Positions 25,955 to 35,425 of a stretch of 64,000 nucleotides of DNA are shown piece by piece. Each line of letters opens with the position of its first letter. Within the stretch, counting starts at the first letter, position 1. The position numbers and the translations under genes are program-made. The notes beneath the pieces are model-generated. The model was given only the letters and a program-made list of their open reading frames with translations, made no database searches and was not told the origin of the DNA. Source of the stretch: Kribbella monticola (GTDB taxonomy: Bacteria > Actinomycetota > Actinomycetes > Propionibacteriales > Kribbellaceae); assembly GCF_003261635.1 (NCBI RefSeq), contig NZ_QFXK01000002.1:1-64000 (forward strand), read 5' to 3'.

Positions 25955-25972
25955 GCGGCGGTCAGCCGCCGC
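25955..25972 (+). terminator. Weak hairpin after the giant operon
   Basis: A 6-bp all-GC stem (25955-25960 with 25967-25972) and a 6-nt loop, with no T tract. It lies between the convergent giant operon and nfeD. It may contribute to termination but is weak. Confidence 0.3.
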
Positions 25973-26004
25973 GGGGGGCGCGGTCAGTTGGGGGGCGCGG
26001 TCAG
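25973..26004. repeat. 15-bp tandem duplication
   Basis: GGGGGGCGCGGTCAG occurs at 25973-25987 and 25990-26004 (17-bp period), identical copies in the gap between convergent genes. Confidence 0.85.
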
Positions 26005-26037
26005 GTGTGGGGCGGCTCGTCGGCTGAGACCCGCGGA

Positions 26038-26574
26038 TCACTGGCGGGGTGGCTCGGAGTCCTTTCCGGTTGTCGGGTGCGGGTCCTGGTCCAGCTCGGG
26101 GTGCTGGTGGCTGAACGGGTCGCCGACCGGGTAGACGACGGCGGTGGCGCCGTCGATCGACATCACCTCGACCCGCGTGCCGGGCGGGAACGTGGAGACC
26201 TCGTCGTACGGCCGGGCGGTCCACAGTTCGCCGTTGAGTTTGATCGAGCCGCCGCCGTCGGGATGGATCTCCTTCACCACCACGCCGGTGCGGCCGATGA
26301 CGTGCGCCGAGCCGGTCTTCAGCTCGCCGCTGTGATGGAGCTTGCGGACCAGGAGCGGGCGGATCGCGGCCAGCATGGCGGCCGAGGTGATCAGGCCGAT
26401 GACGATCTGCAGCCAGAGCAGGTGCGGGAACAAGGCGCCCACGCCGGCCGCGGTGATCGCCCCCGCGGCAAGCATCAGCAAGGTGAAGTCGAGCGAGGCG
26501 AGCTCGGCCAGACCGAGTACGACGGCGATCCCGAGCCAGGCCGCCCACACGTTGTCCCGCAGCCAATCCATCAT
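26038..26574 (-). CDS. NfeD family membrane protein
   Basis: A 178-residue protein with two or three N-terminal transmembrane helices at about residues 10-85 (AWLGIAVVLGLAEL, LLMLAAGAITAAGVGALF, IVIGLITSAAMLAAI). These are followed by an OB-fold domain (GRTGVVVKEIHPDGGGSIKLNGELWTAR...PPGTRVEVMSIDGATAVVYP), the NfeD core. NfeD proteins usually work with SPFH/stomatin proteins in membrane microdomain quality control. No stomatin gene is adjacent here. The C-terminus is Pro/Asp/His-rich. It starts at ATG 26574; ATG 26571 is equivalent. Confidence 0.88.
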   Translation of the reverse strand: MMDWLRDNVWAAWLGIAVVLGLAELASLDFTLLMLAAGAITAAGVGALFPHLLWLQIVIGLITSAAMLAAIRPLLVRKLHHSGELKTGSAHVIGRTGVVVKEIHPDGGGSIKLNGELWTARPYDEVSTFPPGTRVEVMSIDGATAVVYPVGDPFSHQHPELDQDPHPTTGKDSEPPRQ

Positions 26575-26684
26575 CTGCCAAGCCTATCCGTCATCGGGCC
26601 GTCGGGCAGGCCCGTCGAAGCTCCGACGCAGCCGGGGCCGGCACGGATTCGTACCGGCGACCTCGGCAGGGTGGCCGGGAAGAG

Positions 26685-27467
26685 CTAGAGGGCGCGGGCG
26701 AAGTAGCGGCCGTCGGAGTGGGTCAGGCTGAGGGCGAGGTCGAAGGTGTCGGACAGGTTCTGGTCGGTGAGCGCCTGGTCGATCGGGCCGGCCGCGACGA
26801 TCCGGCCCTGCTTCAGCAGCAGCGCGTGCGTGAAACCGGGCGGGATCTCCTCGACGTGGTGGGTGACGAGCACCATCGCCGGCGCGCCCTCGGCCGTCGC
26901 GATCGCGCTGAGCGAACGGACCAGCTGTTCGCGACCGGTGAGGTCCAGGCCGGCGGCCGGCTCGTCGAGCAGCATCAGTTCGGGATCGGTCATCAGGGCG
27001 CGGGCGATCTGCACCCGCTTGCGCTCACCCTCCGACAAGGTGCCGAACGTGCGCTCGCTCAGGTGCCCGATGCCGAGCTCGGTGAGCAACACCTTGGCGC
27101 GCTGGTGGTCCTGCTCGTCGTACTCCTCACGCCAGCGGCCGAGTACGGCGTACGACGCGGAGACGACGACGTCGGAGACCCGCTCCGAGCGGGGCAGCCG
27201 GTCGGCGAGGGCGGCGCTGGTGAGGCCGATCCGCGGCCGCAACTCGAACACGTCGACCGCGCCGAGTACTTCGCCGAGCAGCCCGACCACCCCGGTGGTG
27301 GGGTGCATCTGGGCCGCGAGGATCTGCAGCATCGTCGTCTTGCCGGCTCCGTTCGGGCCGATCACGACCCACCGGTCGGCCTCGTCGATCGACCAGTCGA
27401 CACCGTCCAGCAGGACCGCATCACCTCGGACGATCGAGACGCCGGCCAGCTCCACCACAGCAGTCAT
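26685..27467 (-). CDS. ABC transporter ATP-binding protein
   Basis: A stand-alone ABC ATPase of 260 residues: GPNGAGKTTMLQIL (Walker A, about 38-46), TLSEGERKRVQIARAL (signature), LMLLDEPAAGLDLTG (Walker B) and LVTHHVEEIPPGF (His switch). The signature and the HHVEEIPPG block resemble the YlmA/ModF-like group of ATPases. No permease gene adjoins it, so partner and substrate are unknown; a translational rather than transport role is also possible. It starts at ATG 27467. Confidence 0.88.
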   Translation of the reverse strand: MTAVVELAGVSIVRGDAVLLDGVDWSIDEADRWVVIGPNGAGKTTMLQILAAQMHPTTGVVGLLGEVLGAVDVFELRPRIGLTSAALADRLPRSERVSDVVVSASYAVLGRWREEYDEQDHQRAKVLLTELGIGHLSERTFGTLSEGERKRVQIARALMTDPELMLLDEPAAGLDLTGREQLVRSLSAIATAEGAPAMVLVTHHVEEIPPGFTHALLLKQGRIVAAGPIDQALTDQNLSDTFDLALSLTHSDGRYFARAL

Positions 27468-27556
27468 GGCGCAAAACCTACGTGGTCGTCGCCGGCGGCC
27501 GACGCCGACCCTGGTGGTGTCGTCGTCATCGCCGGCCGGATGGGAGACTGGACGGC

Positions 27557-28291
27557 GTGCTCACCACTGCCGCCTCGGTGCGTTTCACCGTCTGGACGAA
27601 CGCGATGCTGACCGGTGCCTGCGACCCGGACACCGCGGCGCACAAGATCCTCGGCGAGGACGTGGGCCATCACGTCGCCGGCCTGGCCGCCCACCCCGCG
27701 CCGGCGACGTTGCCGGTCGCGCTCAATCTGCTCCGCGCGGCCGGTGCGACCCAGGCGCACCTGGCGCTGCCGATCCCGGGCGACCCGATCGGGCTCGCCG
27801 GACCACCGCCGTTCAACGAGGCAGCGTTGGAGACGGGCGAGGCCGTAGTACTGACCGGGGCCGACATCGGGCTCGTTCCGGCGTACGTCGGACCAGCGGT
27901 GCAGTGGACCGTGTTGCCCGCGGCCAGTCCCCCGCCGGCCGATTTCGGTGAAGCCGATCGCGGGTTGCGGGCGGCGCTGATCGAGGCGGCCGAGTCGCTG
28001 GCCGCGCTCGAAGTGGCCCGCTGGAAGCCCGAGGTCGCCGACGCGTTGATCGACATCCGCCGGATCGGTTCGGGCAAGGGCGACGACCTCGCGCCCGGCT
28101 ACGAGGCGCGCGCGGTCAAGACGGCTGCCACGGCCCGGCGCTGCCTGGCGATCGCCGACGCCGCTCTGGAGGACGACGGGGCGGCCGTGACCGGTGCCGA
28201 GGCCGATGCGCGTCGCCGTGCGTTGCTCGACCTGGCGGCCGCGGCCCGGCGGGCCCTCGTTGCGGCATGTGGACCGCCCACCTCCGGTTAA
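27557..28291 (+). CDS. Conserved actinobacterial hypothetical protein
   Basis: A 244-residue soluble protein that I recognise only as a type often found in actinobacteria. The N-terminal half is alpha/beta with GEDVGHHVAGL and a long Ala/Leu-rich segment. The C-terminal half is helical with a basic stretch (RRIGSGKGDDLAPGYEARAVKTAATARRCL). It lacks signal or membrane segments. The start is GTG 27557. It lies 27 bp before serB on the same strand and may be cotranscribed with it. Function unknown. Confidence 0.75.
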   Translation: MLTTAASVRFTVWTNAMLTGACDPDTAAHKILGEDVGHHVAGLAAHPAPATLPVALNLLRAAGATQAHLALPIPGDPIGLAGPPPFNEAALETGEAVVLTGADIGLVPAYVGPAVQWTVLPAASPPPADFGEADRGLRAALIEAAESLAALEVARWKPEVADALIDIRRIGSGKGDDLAPGYEARAVKTAATARRCLAIADAALEDDGAAVTGAEADARRRALLDLAAAARRALVAACGPPTSG

Positions 28292-28318
28292 CCAGGTTTG
28301 GGTAGCGTTCACCTCGTC

Positions 28319-29539
28319 ATGACTGGACAGGCTGAGTACGACGCGCACCCCATCGACCGCCCGACCCTGCTGGTCACGCTGACCGGTACGGACCGCCCGG
28401 GCCTCACTTCCGCCGTACTGTCGATCCTGGCCGGCCGCGGCCTGGACGTGATCGACGCCGAACAGGTCGTACTCCGGGGCCGCCTCGTGCTCGGCGTCCT
28501 GCTGACCGCGCCACGCGACCACAAGGAACTCAAGAAGGACCTCAAGGCCCTCGCCGAGAATCTCGACGTCGAGATCGACGTGAAGAAGGGCTTCGGCGAC
28601 AACGAGCCGCGGCGCAAGGGCCGCACCCAGGTGACCGTGATCGGCAGCCCGTTGACGGCGCAGGGCTTCGCCGCGATCGCCGGCCGGATCGCCGACACCG
28701 GCGCGAACATCGACCGGATCAGCCGGATGGCGCGCTATCCGGTCACCGCGATGGAGATCGCGGTCTCCGGTGCGGATCCGGACTCGCTGCGCGCGGTACT
28801 GGCGCTCGAAGGGGTGAAGCAGGGGCTCGACGTCGCAGTACAGGCCGGTGGGTTGTACCGGCGGGCCAAGCGGCTGATCGTGATGGACGTCGACTCGACC
28901 CTGATCCAGGGCGAGGTGATCGAGATGCTCGCCGACCATGCCGGCCGGCTGGAAGAGGTTGCCGCGGTCACCGAGAAGGCGATGCGGGGTGAGCTCGACT
29001 TCGCCGATTCGCTGCGGCACCGGGTGGCAACGCTGGAAGGCCTGCCTGCCTCGGCGCTGGACGAGGTCTACCAGGCGATCGTGCTCGCGCCGGGCGCGCG
29101 GACGCTGGTGCGGACGCTGAAGCGGCTCGGGTACCAGTTCGCGATCGTCAGCGGCGGCTTCAGCCAGATCACCGACAAGCTGGCGGCCGATCTGGGCATC
29201 GACTTCGCCGCGGCCAACGAGCTGGAGATCGTCGACGGCCACCTCACCGGCAAAGTGGTCGGCGACATCGTCGACCGGGCCGGGAAGGCCGCGGCGCTGC
29301 GGCGGTTCGCGAAGTCCTCCGGTACGCCGTTGTCGCAGACCGTGGCGATCGGCGACGGGGCCAACGACCTCGACATGCTCGCGGCGGCAGGGCTCGGGAT
29401 CGCCTTCAACGCCAAGCCGGTGGTCCGCGCGGCGGCCGACACCCACGTCAGTGTGCCGTATCTCGACACGATCCTGTATCTGCTCGGCATCAGCCGCGAA
29501 GAGGTCGAGGCCGCCGACGCAGCCAGCACCCCGTCCTGA
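28319..29539 (+). CDS. serB: Phosphoserine phosphatase with ACT domains
   Basis: A 406-residue enzyme for the last step of serine synthesis, O-phospho-L-serine to L-serine. The N-terminus carries two ACT-type domains (LLVTLTGTDRPGLTSAVLSIL at about 15-35 and VTVIGSPLTAQGFAAIAGRIAD near 105), presumably for allosteric control by serine. The HAD phosphatase domain at about 180-385 has DVDSTLIQGE (the nucleophile Asp), IVSGGF, and GDGANDLDMLAAAGLGIAFNAKP. The start is ATG 28319; the in-frame TTG at 28298 has no ribosome-binding site. Confidence 0.95.
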   Translation: MTGQAEYDAHPIDRPTLLVTLTGTDRPGLTSAVLSILAGRGLDVIDAEQVVLRGRLVLGVLLTAPRDHKELKKDLKALAENLDVEIDVKKGFGDNEPRRKGRTQVTVIGSPLTAQGFAAIAGRIADTGANIDRISRMARYPVTAMEIAVSGADPDSLRAVLALEGVKQGLDVAVQAGGLYRRAKRLIVMDVDSTLIQGEVIEMLADHAGRLEEVAAVTEKAMRGELDFADSLRHRVATLEGLPASALDEVYQAIVLAPGARTLVRTLKRLGYQFAIVSGGFSQITDKLAADLGIDFAAANELEIVDGHLTGKVVGDIVDRAGKAAALRRFAKSSGTPLSQTVAIGDGANDLDMLAAAGLGIAFNAKPVVRAAADTHVSVPYLDTILYLLGISREEVEAADAASTPS

Positions 29540-29581
29540 AGTCGTTTGCCGGGATCGGTGCCGGGCCGCGAAGATCGGGGC

Positions 29582-30511
29582 ATGTCTGTTCCTGTGGAGT
29601 TACCGGCCGGATTCACCAGTCGCGCAGCGACCGATGCGGATGTCGAAGCGATCCACTCTCTGGTCGCTGCGACCGAACGTGAGCTTCATGGCGAGGCCGA
29701 GACCGCGCCGGACGGGATCAAGGCGGTGCTGTCCCGGCCGGGGTTCGACCCGACGGTGGACTCGGTCGTCGTCCACGACGCCGATGGCCGGCTGGCGGCC
29801 TGGGCGTGGCTGAACCGTGGCAAGCGGGCGCAGATCGATGTCGATCCGGGCCGTCGCGGGCTGGGAATCGGGACGGCGCTGCTGGATTGGGCCGAGGCGC
29901 GCGCCGCGGAGGCCGGGACGACCGACTGGATCGCGCAGATGGTCGACGACAAGGACCTGGCCGGCGTCGAGCTGGTGCGCGCCCGCGGGTACGACGTACT
30001 GGCGGTGAACTGGCAGCTCGAGTTGCCGATGGATTCCGAGCCGGTGATCCCGGCACTCCCCGAGGGGATCACGATGCGGCCCTTCGCTGCTGGTGATGCG
30101 GCGGCGGCCCACCTGCTGATCGAGGACGCCTTCGACGAGTGGCAGCCGCGGCGCAAGTCGTACGAGGAATGGGCCGCGATGGTGATCGAGCGCTCGAGCT
30201 TCGCCCCCGAGCTGTCGCCGGTAATCTTCGCCGGCGACGAACTGATCGGCGCGGCGCTCTGCCTCGACCTCCCCGACACCGACGAGGGCTACATCGAGCA
30301 ACTCGCCGTACGCCGTGATCACCGCGGCAAGGGTCTCGCCAGAGCGCTCCTCGCCTTCGCCCGCCACGCCTTCTACCGCCAGGGCAAACGCAACCTCACC
30401 CTGTGGACCCACTCCGACACCGGCGCCCTCGCGATGTACGAACGCCTAGGCATGACAGTCCGCCGCAGCACCACCATCTACCGCGGTTACCTGTCCAAGC
30501 CCCAGCCCTAG
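29582..30511 (+). CDS. Tandem GNAT acetyltransferase (MshD-like)
   Basis: A 309-residue protein with two GNAT folds. Domain 1 (about 1-150) has VDPGRRGLGIGTALLDWAE, and domain 2 (about 160-305) has VRRDHRGKGLARALLAFARHAF, both acetyl-CoA binding loops. This tandem arrangement and length resemble mycothiol synthase, but the residues diagnostic for mycothiol cannot be judged by eye. Any acetyl-acceptor role is therefore open. It lies 42 bp after serB on the same strand and ends 10 bp from the convergent lipoprotein gene. Confidence 0.82.
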   Translation: MSVPVELPAGFTSRAATDADVEAIHSLVAATERELHGEAETAPDGIKAVLSRPGFDPTVDSVVVHDADGRLAAWAWLNRGKRAQIDVDPGRRGLGIGTALLDWAEARAAEAGTTDWIAQMVDDKDLAGVELVRARGYDVLAVNWQLELPMDSEPVIPALPEGITMRPFAAGDAAAAHLLIEDAFDEWQPRRKSYEEWAAMVIERSSFAPELSPVIFAGDELIGAALCLDLPDTDEGYIEQLAVRRDHRGKGLARALLAFARHAFYRQGKRNLTLWTHSDTGALAMYERLGMTVRRSTTIYRGYLSKPQP

Positions 30512-30521
30512 CAGGCGCGAG

Positions 30522-31280
30522 CTATTTGGCGACCTTGTCGATCGGGGGTGCGGCGATGACTACGGGGGTGCCGAAGTTGGTGAAGGTGGAGGTGGCGGTG
30601 TCTTCGCCGAGGGTGTAGTCGATCTTGCGGGGTAGTGAGTCGGCGTCGAGGAGGAGCTTGGCGGTCAGGGTCGGGGTCTTGTTCTCGGCGAGGCTCTCCG
30701 CGGTGATCGTGTCGCCGAATGCCTTCGCCTCGGCCGCCTTCTGCAGGTCGATCGTCAGGTTGTACTGCGTGGTCGCCACACCCTCCACCTTCGGACCGGC
30801 GGCCGTCGTGAACTGGGTGGCGTAAGAAGAGCCCGCGAGGAACTGCTGCGGCTGCGCTTGCCAGGCGATCAGCTGGATCATGGCTCCGGTCAGCGCGTCG
30901 ACGCCCGTCTTCTTGGCGTCGTACTTGACCCACTGCGGGCCGTCCGAGATGCCCTTGCCCTGGCCGTAGAGCTTGCCACCGGCACCCAGCACGGTCATCC
31001 CGTCGGCGGTGACGACGAACTCAGGGGTGGAGCCGCCGAGCTTCACGTCGGCGGTCAGCGTGGTCCGATGAGCTCCGGCGGTCGTCGACACAACCCGGAA
31101 GGTGCCCTTCTTGACGAGCGCCTCTTGGACCTTCTTGCCCAGGTCGGCCTGGGTGAGTGTGGTCGCCGCCGCCAAGGTCGGAGCGCCGGCTGCCTGCGTT
31201 CCGGGTGCCGGGGTGTTACCGCACGCGGCCAGGCCAACGACCGCACCGGTGACCGCCAACGACATCATGATTCTCTTCAC
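30522..31280 (-). CDS. LppX/LprAFG-like lipoprotein
   Basis: A 252-residue lipoprotein. The signal is MKRIMMSLAVTGAVVGLAAC with the lipobox Cys at residue 20, followed by an Ala/Thr/Pro linker. The mature domain is made of alternating strands and has the pattern of LppX/LprF proteins: GKKVQEALVKKGTFRVVSTT, TADVKLGGSTPEFVVTADG, PRKIDYTLGEDTATSTFTNFGTPVVIAAPP. Such proteins form a hydrophobic cup that carries lipids across the envelope in mycobacteria and relatives. It is a single gene, divergent from the cyanophycinase. Confidence 0.82.
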   Translation of the reverse strand: MKRIMMSLAVTGAVVGLAACGNTPAPGTQAAGAPTLAAATTLTQADLGKKVQEALVKKGTFRVVSTTAGAHRTTLTADVKLGGSTPEFVVTADGMTVLGAGGKLYGQGKGISDGPQWVKYDAKKTGVDALTGAMIQLIAWQAQPQQFLAGSSYATQFTTAAGPKVEGVATTQYNLTIDLQKAAEAKAFGDTITAESLAENKTPTLTAKLLLDADSLPRKIDYTLGEDTATSTFTNFGTPVVIAAPPIDKVAK

Positions 31281-31381
31281 AGCGCGGATGATGACATGGC
31301 CAGGCGGTCATCGCGAGAATGTTTTCCACATCTTGCAAGACCCAGGCCGGTCCCACGCTCTCGACCGCCTATTCTTCGGCT

Positions 31382-32512
31382 ATGTCAGAACAGCAGGGTG
31401 GGGTGAATGGTGGCGGGCCGGGTGCCCTGTTCGCCATCGGCGGCGCCGAGGACAAGCTCAAGAAGCGCATGGTGCTGCAGGAATTCGTCGAGGCGGCCGG
31501 TGGACCGAAGGCCCGGATCGTCGTCGTACCGACGGCCTCCGCGCTCGGCCCGGACGTGGTCGACGTGTACTCCGCGCTGTTCGCCGCCCTCGGTGCGGCC
31601 AGTGTGGTCGGGGTCCGGCCGGAGAACCGCGAGGACGCCGACGACCCCACCTTCATCGAGCCGCTGACCGAGGCGACCGGCATCTTCATGACCGGTGGCA
31701 ACCAGTTGAAGCTCAGCGGTGTCGTCACCGGTACGGCGTTCGGCCGCGCGGTCACCGAGGCGCACGCCCGGGGTGCCGCGGTCGGCGGGACGTCGGCGGG
31801 CGCCAGCATCCTGGCCGAGCACATGATCGCGTTCGGCCGGTCCGGGGCGACGCCACGGCAGCGGATGAGCCAGCTCGCCGGCGGCCTCGGTCTGGTGCAG
31901 GGCGCGATCGTCGACCAGCACTTCGCCCAGCGCAACCGGTACGGCCGGCTCCTCTCACTGGTCGCGCAGTCTCCCGGCCTGCTCGGGATCGGCGTCGACG
32001 AGGACACGGCCGCCGTCGTACGGGGGTCTCATCTGGAGGTCGTCGGGCGGGGTGCGGTGACGATCTTCGACGGCAGCCGGATCACGTCGAACGCGCACTA
32101 CGCGAAGCGGTCCGAGGCGATCCTCGCCTCCGGGGTCGTCCTGCACGTGCTCCCGGCCACGGCAACCTTCGACCTGAAGGCGCGCGCACTGTTGTCGTAC
32201 GGGCCGCAGCCGCCGGCCGAGGAGCTCGCCTCGATCGAGGCCGCTGAGGCGGATCTCCGAGCGCTGGCGAAGGAGATCGCAGCGGAGGGAGCGGGACCGG
32301 CGTACTACGCGGAGCGCAAGCGCCGGGCGGGACGGCGTACGGCCAGGACGGCGAATGCCGGCGAAGCGGTTGGGGAACCGAGGACGAGGAAGAAGGCTGG
32401 TACGTCGGCCGCGGCGGGCCGGTCCAGACCGGAGGCGACCGAGCCACTGAGCGCGGGCGCCGAACTCAGCACGCCAGACTCCGAGCCACGACCAGACAGT
32501 GGGACCGTATGA
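31382..32512 (+). CDS. cphB: Cyanophycinase
   Basis: A 376-residue serine exopeptidase that cuts cyanophycin (multi-L-arginyl-poly-L-aspartate) to beta-Asp-Arg dipeptides. ALFAIGGAEDKLKKRMVLQEFVEAAGG, IFMTGGNQLKL and the nucleophile elbow VGGTSAGASILAEHM are hallmarks of the family. The C-terminal 90 residues form a basic Ala/Arg/Glu-rich tail that the core enzyme does not need. The start is ATG 31382. Its stop overlaps the cphA start (ATGA at 32509), so breakdown and synthesis enzymes are coupled in one operon. Confidence 0.93.
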   Translation: MSEQQGGVNGGGPGALFAIGGAEDKLKKRMVLQEFVEAAGGPKARIVVVPTASALGPDVVDVYSALFAALGAASVVGVRPENREDADDPTFIEPLTEATGIFMTGGNQLKLSGVVTGTAFGRAVTEAHARGAAVGGTSAGASILAEHMIAFGRSGATPRQRMSQLAGGLGLVQGAIVDQHFAQRNRYGRLLSLVAQSPGLLGIGVDEDTAAVVRGSHLEVVGRGAVTIFDGSRITSNAHYAKRSEAILASGVVLHVLPATATFDLKARALLSYGPQPPAEELASIEAAEADLRALAKEIAAEGAGPAYYAERKRRAGRRTARTANAGEAVGEPRTRKKAGTSAAAGRSRPEATEPLSAGAELSTPDSEPRPDSGTV

Positions 32513-35385
32513 CAGAGACCGCCCCCGACCAGCCCGACTCCACGACCACCGGCGCTGCGACAGCCAGCACCGAGACGACCGGCGCCGAGACCTTGGGTAC
32601 GCCGAGCCCGGATCTGAAGCTCATCGAGACCCGGGTGTACCGCGGTCCGAACATCTGGAGCTACGACCCGGCCATCCATCTCGTGGTCGACCTGGGTTCG
32701 CTGGAGAACTTCCCGTCGAACACGATCGACGGCTTCACCGAACGACTGCTGGAGTACCTGCCCCGCCTCGACCAGCACCACTGCTCGCGCGGCCGGCGCG
32801 GCGGGTTCATCGAGCGCCTGCACGAGGGGACCTGGCTCGGCCATATCGCCGAGCACGTCTCGCTGCAGTTGCAGCAGGAGGCCGGCCACGACATGCGGCG
32901 CGGCAAGACCCGCCAGGTCCGCGGCGTACCGGGCCGCTACAACATCATCTACGCGTACGCCGACGAGGGCGTCGGCCTGGCTGCCGGTGAGCTCGCCATC
33001 CGGTTCGTGAACTACCTGGTCCAGCCGACGCCGGAGTTCGACTTCACCACCGAGCTGGAGAAGTTCATCCGGGCCGCTGAGCGGAGTGCGTTCGGGCCGT
33101 CGACGCAGGCGATCGTCGACGAGGCGGTGTCGCGGGACATCCCGTGGATCCGGCTGAACAAGGCGAGCCTGGTCCAGCTCGGTCAAGGTGTGCACGCGAA
33201 GCGGATCCGGGCGACGATGACGTCCGAGACCGGCTCGATCGCGGTGGATGTTGCCAGTGACAAGGACCTCACCACGAAGCTGCTCGCCTCGGCCGGCCTG
33301 CCGGTACCGCGGTCCGTCTCGGTCCGCGAGGTCGAGGAAGCCGTCTCGGCCGCGAACAAGATCGGCTACCCGGTCGTCTGCAAACCGCTCGACGGCAACC
33401 ACGGCCGGGGCGTCTGCCTGAACCTGCAGGACGCGGACGCCGTGCGGGAGGCCTTCCCGATCGCGGCCGAGCAGTCGCGTCGCGGCTCGGTGATCGTGGA
33501 GAGCTTCGTCACCGGCAAGGACTACCGCTGCCTGATCATCAACGGGCGGATGGAGGCGATCGCCGAGCGCGTCCCGGCCCATGTCGTCGGCGACGGCGTC
33601 CACACGGTCGCCGAACTGGTCGACATCACCAACGCGGACCCGCGCCGAGGCGTCGGGCACGAGAAGATCCTGACCCGGATCACCGTCAACGCGGCCGCTC
33701 GTGAGCTGGTCCGCTCGCAGGGCTTCGACATGGACGAGGTACCGCCGGAAGACACGATGGTGAAGCTCACCCTCACCGGCAACATGTCCACCGGTGGGAT
33801 CTCGATCGACCGTACCTTCGAGGCGCACCCGGAGAACGTCGAGATCGCCGAAGAGGCGGCCCGGATGATCGGGCTCGACATCGCCGGCATCGACTTCATC
33901 TGCCCCGACATCACCCAGCCGGTGCGCGAGACCGGTGGCGCGATCTGCGAGGTGAACGCGGCACCCGGGTTCCGGATGCACACCAACCCGACGGTCGGCG
34001 ATCCGCAGTACATCGCCAAGCCGGTCGTCGACATGCTGTTCCCGCCGGGCGCGACCAGCCGGATCCCGATCGTCGCGGTGACCGGGACGAATGGCAAGAC
34101 GACCACCTCGCGGATGATCAGCCACGTCTTCAAGGGGATGGGCCGCAAGGTCGGGATGACGTCCACGGACGGCATCGTGATCGACGAGCGGCTGGTGATC
34201 CGGGCGGACGCGTCCGGGCCGAAGTCCGCCCGGATGGTGCTGCAGAACCCGCGGGTCGACTTCGCCGTGTTCGAGGTCGCGCGGGGCGGGATTTTGCGCG
34301 AAGGGCTCGGGTACGAGCGCAACGACGTGGCCGTGGTGCTGAACATCCAGCCGGACCACCTGGGCATGCGCGGGATCGACACGCTGGAGCAACTGGCCGA
34401 CGTGAAGGGCGTGCTGGTCGAGGCCGTCCCGCGGAACGGGTTCGCCGTACTGAATGCCGACGACCCGCTGGTGCGGAAGATGCGCCGGAAGTGTTCGGGC
34501 GAGGTGGTCTGGTTCAGCATCGCCGAACCGGGCAGCGAGGTCCGCGAGTACATCGAGGGACACTGCCGGCGGGGCGGGCGGGCCGTCGTACTGGATCGCT
34601 CCGATCTGGGCGACATGATCATCATGAAGCACGGCCGGCGGTCGATGCAGCTGGCATGGACCCACTTGCTGCCGGCAACCTTCGGCGGCCGGGCGATGAT
34701 GAACGTGCAGAACGCGATGGCAGCCGCGGCGGCCGCCTTCGCCGCAGGTGCGCCCCTGCACGACATCCGGCAGGGGCTGCGGACGTTCAACACGTCGTAC
34801 TACCTCTCCCCCGGCCGGCTGAACGAGATCGAGGTCGACGGCCGGACCGTGATCGTCGACTACTGCCACAACGCGCCCGCGATGCGGATGCTCGGCGACT
34901 TCGTGGACAAGCTCGGCGAGAGCCTGAACGCATCGTCGGAGCTCGGCAGGCCGTCGCGGATCGGCGTGATCGCGACCGCGGGTGACCGGCGGGACGACGA
35001 CATGCGGGAGCTCGGCGAGGTCGCGGCCCAGCACTTCGATGTCGTGATCGTGCGTGAGGACGCGCGATTGCGCGGACGTAAGCGGGGCGAGTCGGCCGAG
35101 CTGATCATCGAGGGCGTGCGCAACGCGATGGAGAACGGGGCCCGCTGCCGCCAGGTCGAAACGGTGCTCGAGGAGCTCACCGCCGTACAGCACGCGCTGT
35201 CGCGGTCGAACCGCGGCGACCTGGTCGTCCTGTGTGTCGACCAGCACCAGTCGGTGTTGTCCGAGCTCGAGTCGGTGTCGCACCTGGCGCAGGCCGGTGC
35301 CCGCTCCGGCGACGAAGGCGGCGACCCGGACTTCGTCCAGCCGGACCCCGAAACGGAAGGCGACGGCGACGAGTCGGACGAGTAG
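32509..35385 (+). CDS. cphA: Cyanophycin synthetase
   Basis: A 958-residue ATP-dependent synthetase that adds Asp and then Arg to a cyanophycin chain. A Thr-rich, probably disordered leader (1-35) is followed by the N-domain (about 36-180: RVYRGPNIWSYDPAIHLVVDLGSL, GHIAEHVSLQLQQEAG). The ATP-grasp domain lies at about 230-510 (VVCKPLDGNHGRGVCL, EVNAAPGFRMHTNP). The C-terminal Mur-ligase domain follows with P-loop VAVTGTNGKTTTSRM near 525 and VARGGILREG. All three domains look intact. The extended acidic C-terminus is a local feature. Confidence 0.95.
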   Translation: MTETAPDQPDSTTTGAATASTETTGAETLGTPSPDLKLIETRVYRGPNIWSYDPAIHLVVDLGSLENFPSNTIDGFTERLLEYLPRLDQHHCSRGRRGGFIERLHEGTWLGHIAEHVSLQLQQEAGHDMRRGKTRQVRGVPGRYNIIYAYADEGVGLAAGELAIRFVNYLVQPTPEFDFTTELEKFIRAAERSAFGPSTQAIVDEAVSRDIPWIRLNKASLVQLGQGVHAKRIRATMTSETGSIAVDVASDKDLTTKLLASAGLPVPRSVSVREVEEAVSAANKIGYPVVCKPLDGNHGRGVCLNLQDADAVREAFPIAAEQSRRGSVIVESFVTGKDYRCLIINGRMEAIAERVPAHVVGDGVHTVAELVDITNADPRRGVGHEKILTRITVNAAARELVRSQGFDMDEVPPEDTMVKLTLTGNMSTGGISIDRTFEAHPENVEIAEEAARMIGLDIAGIDFICPDITQPVRETGGAICEVNAAPGFRMHTNPTVGDPQYIAKPVVDMLFPPGATSRIPIVAVTGTNGKTTTSRMISHVFKGMGRKVGMTSTDGIVIDERLVIRADASGPKSARMVLQNPRVDFAVFEVARGGILREGLGYERNDVAVVLNIQPDHLGMRGIDTLEQLADVKGVLVEAVPRNGFAVLNADDPLVRKMRRKCSGEVVWFSIAEPGSEVREYIEGHCRRGGRAVVLDRSDLGDMIIMKHGRRSMQLAWTHLLPATFGGRAMMNVQNAMAAAAAAFAAGAPLHDIRQGLRTFNTSYYLSPGRLNEIEVDGRTVIVDYCHNAPAMRMLGDFVDKLGESLNASSELGRPSRIGVIATAGDRRDDDMRELGEVAAQHFDVVIVREDARLRGRKRGESAELIIEGVRNAMENGARCRQVETVLEELTAVQHALSRSNRGDLVVLCVDQHQSVLSELESVSHLAQAGARSGDEGGDPDFVQPDPETEGDGDESDE

Positions 35386-35425
35386 AGCCTTTCCAGGGTA
35401 GGGCTTTCGACGATCAGGGAGTGCC

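Noticed and set aside
26581-26684. Possible tRNA in the gap between nfeD and the ABC ATPase
   Set aside because: GC-rich with some pairing, but no cloverleaf, no T-loop GTTCGA motif and no CCA end could be drawn.
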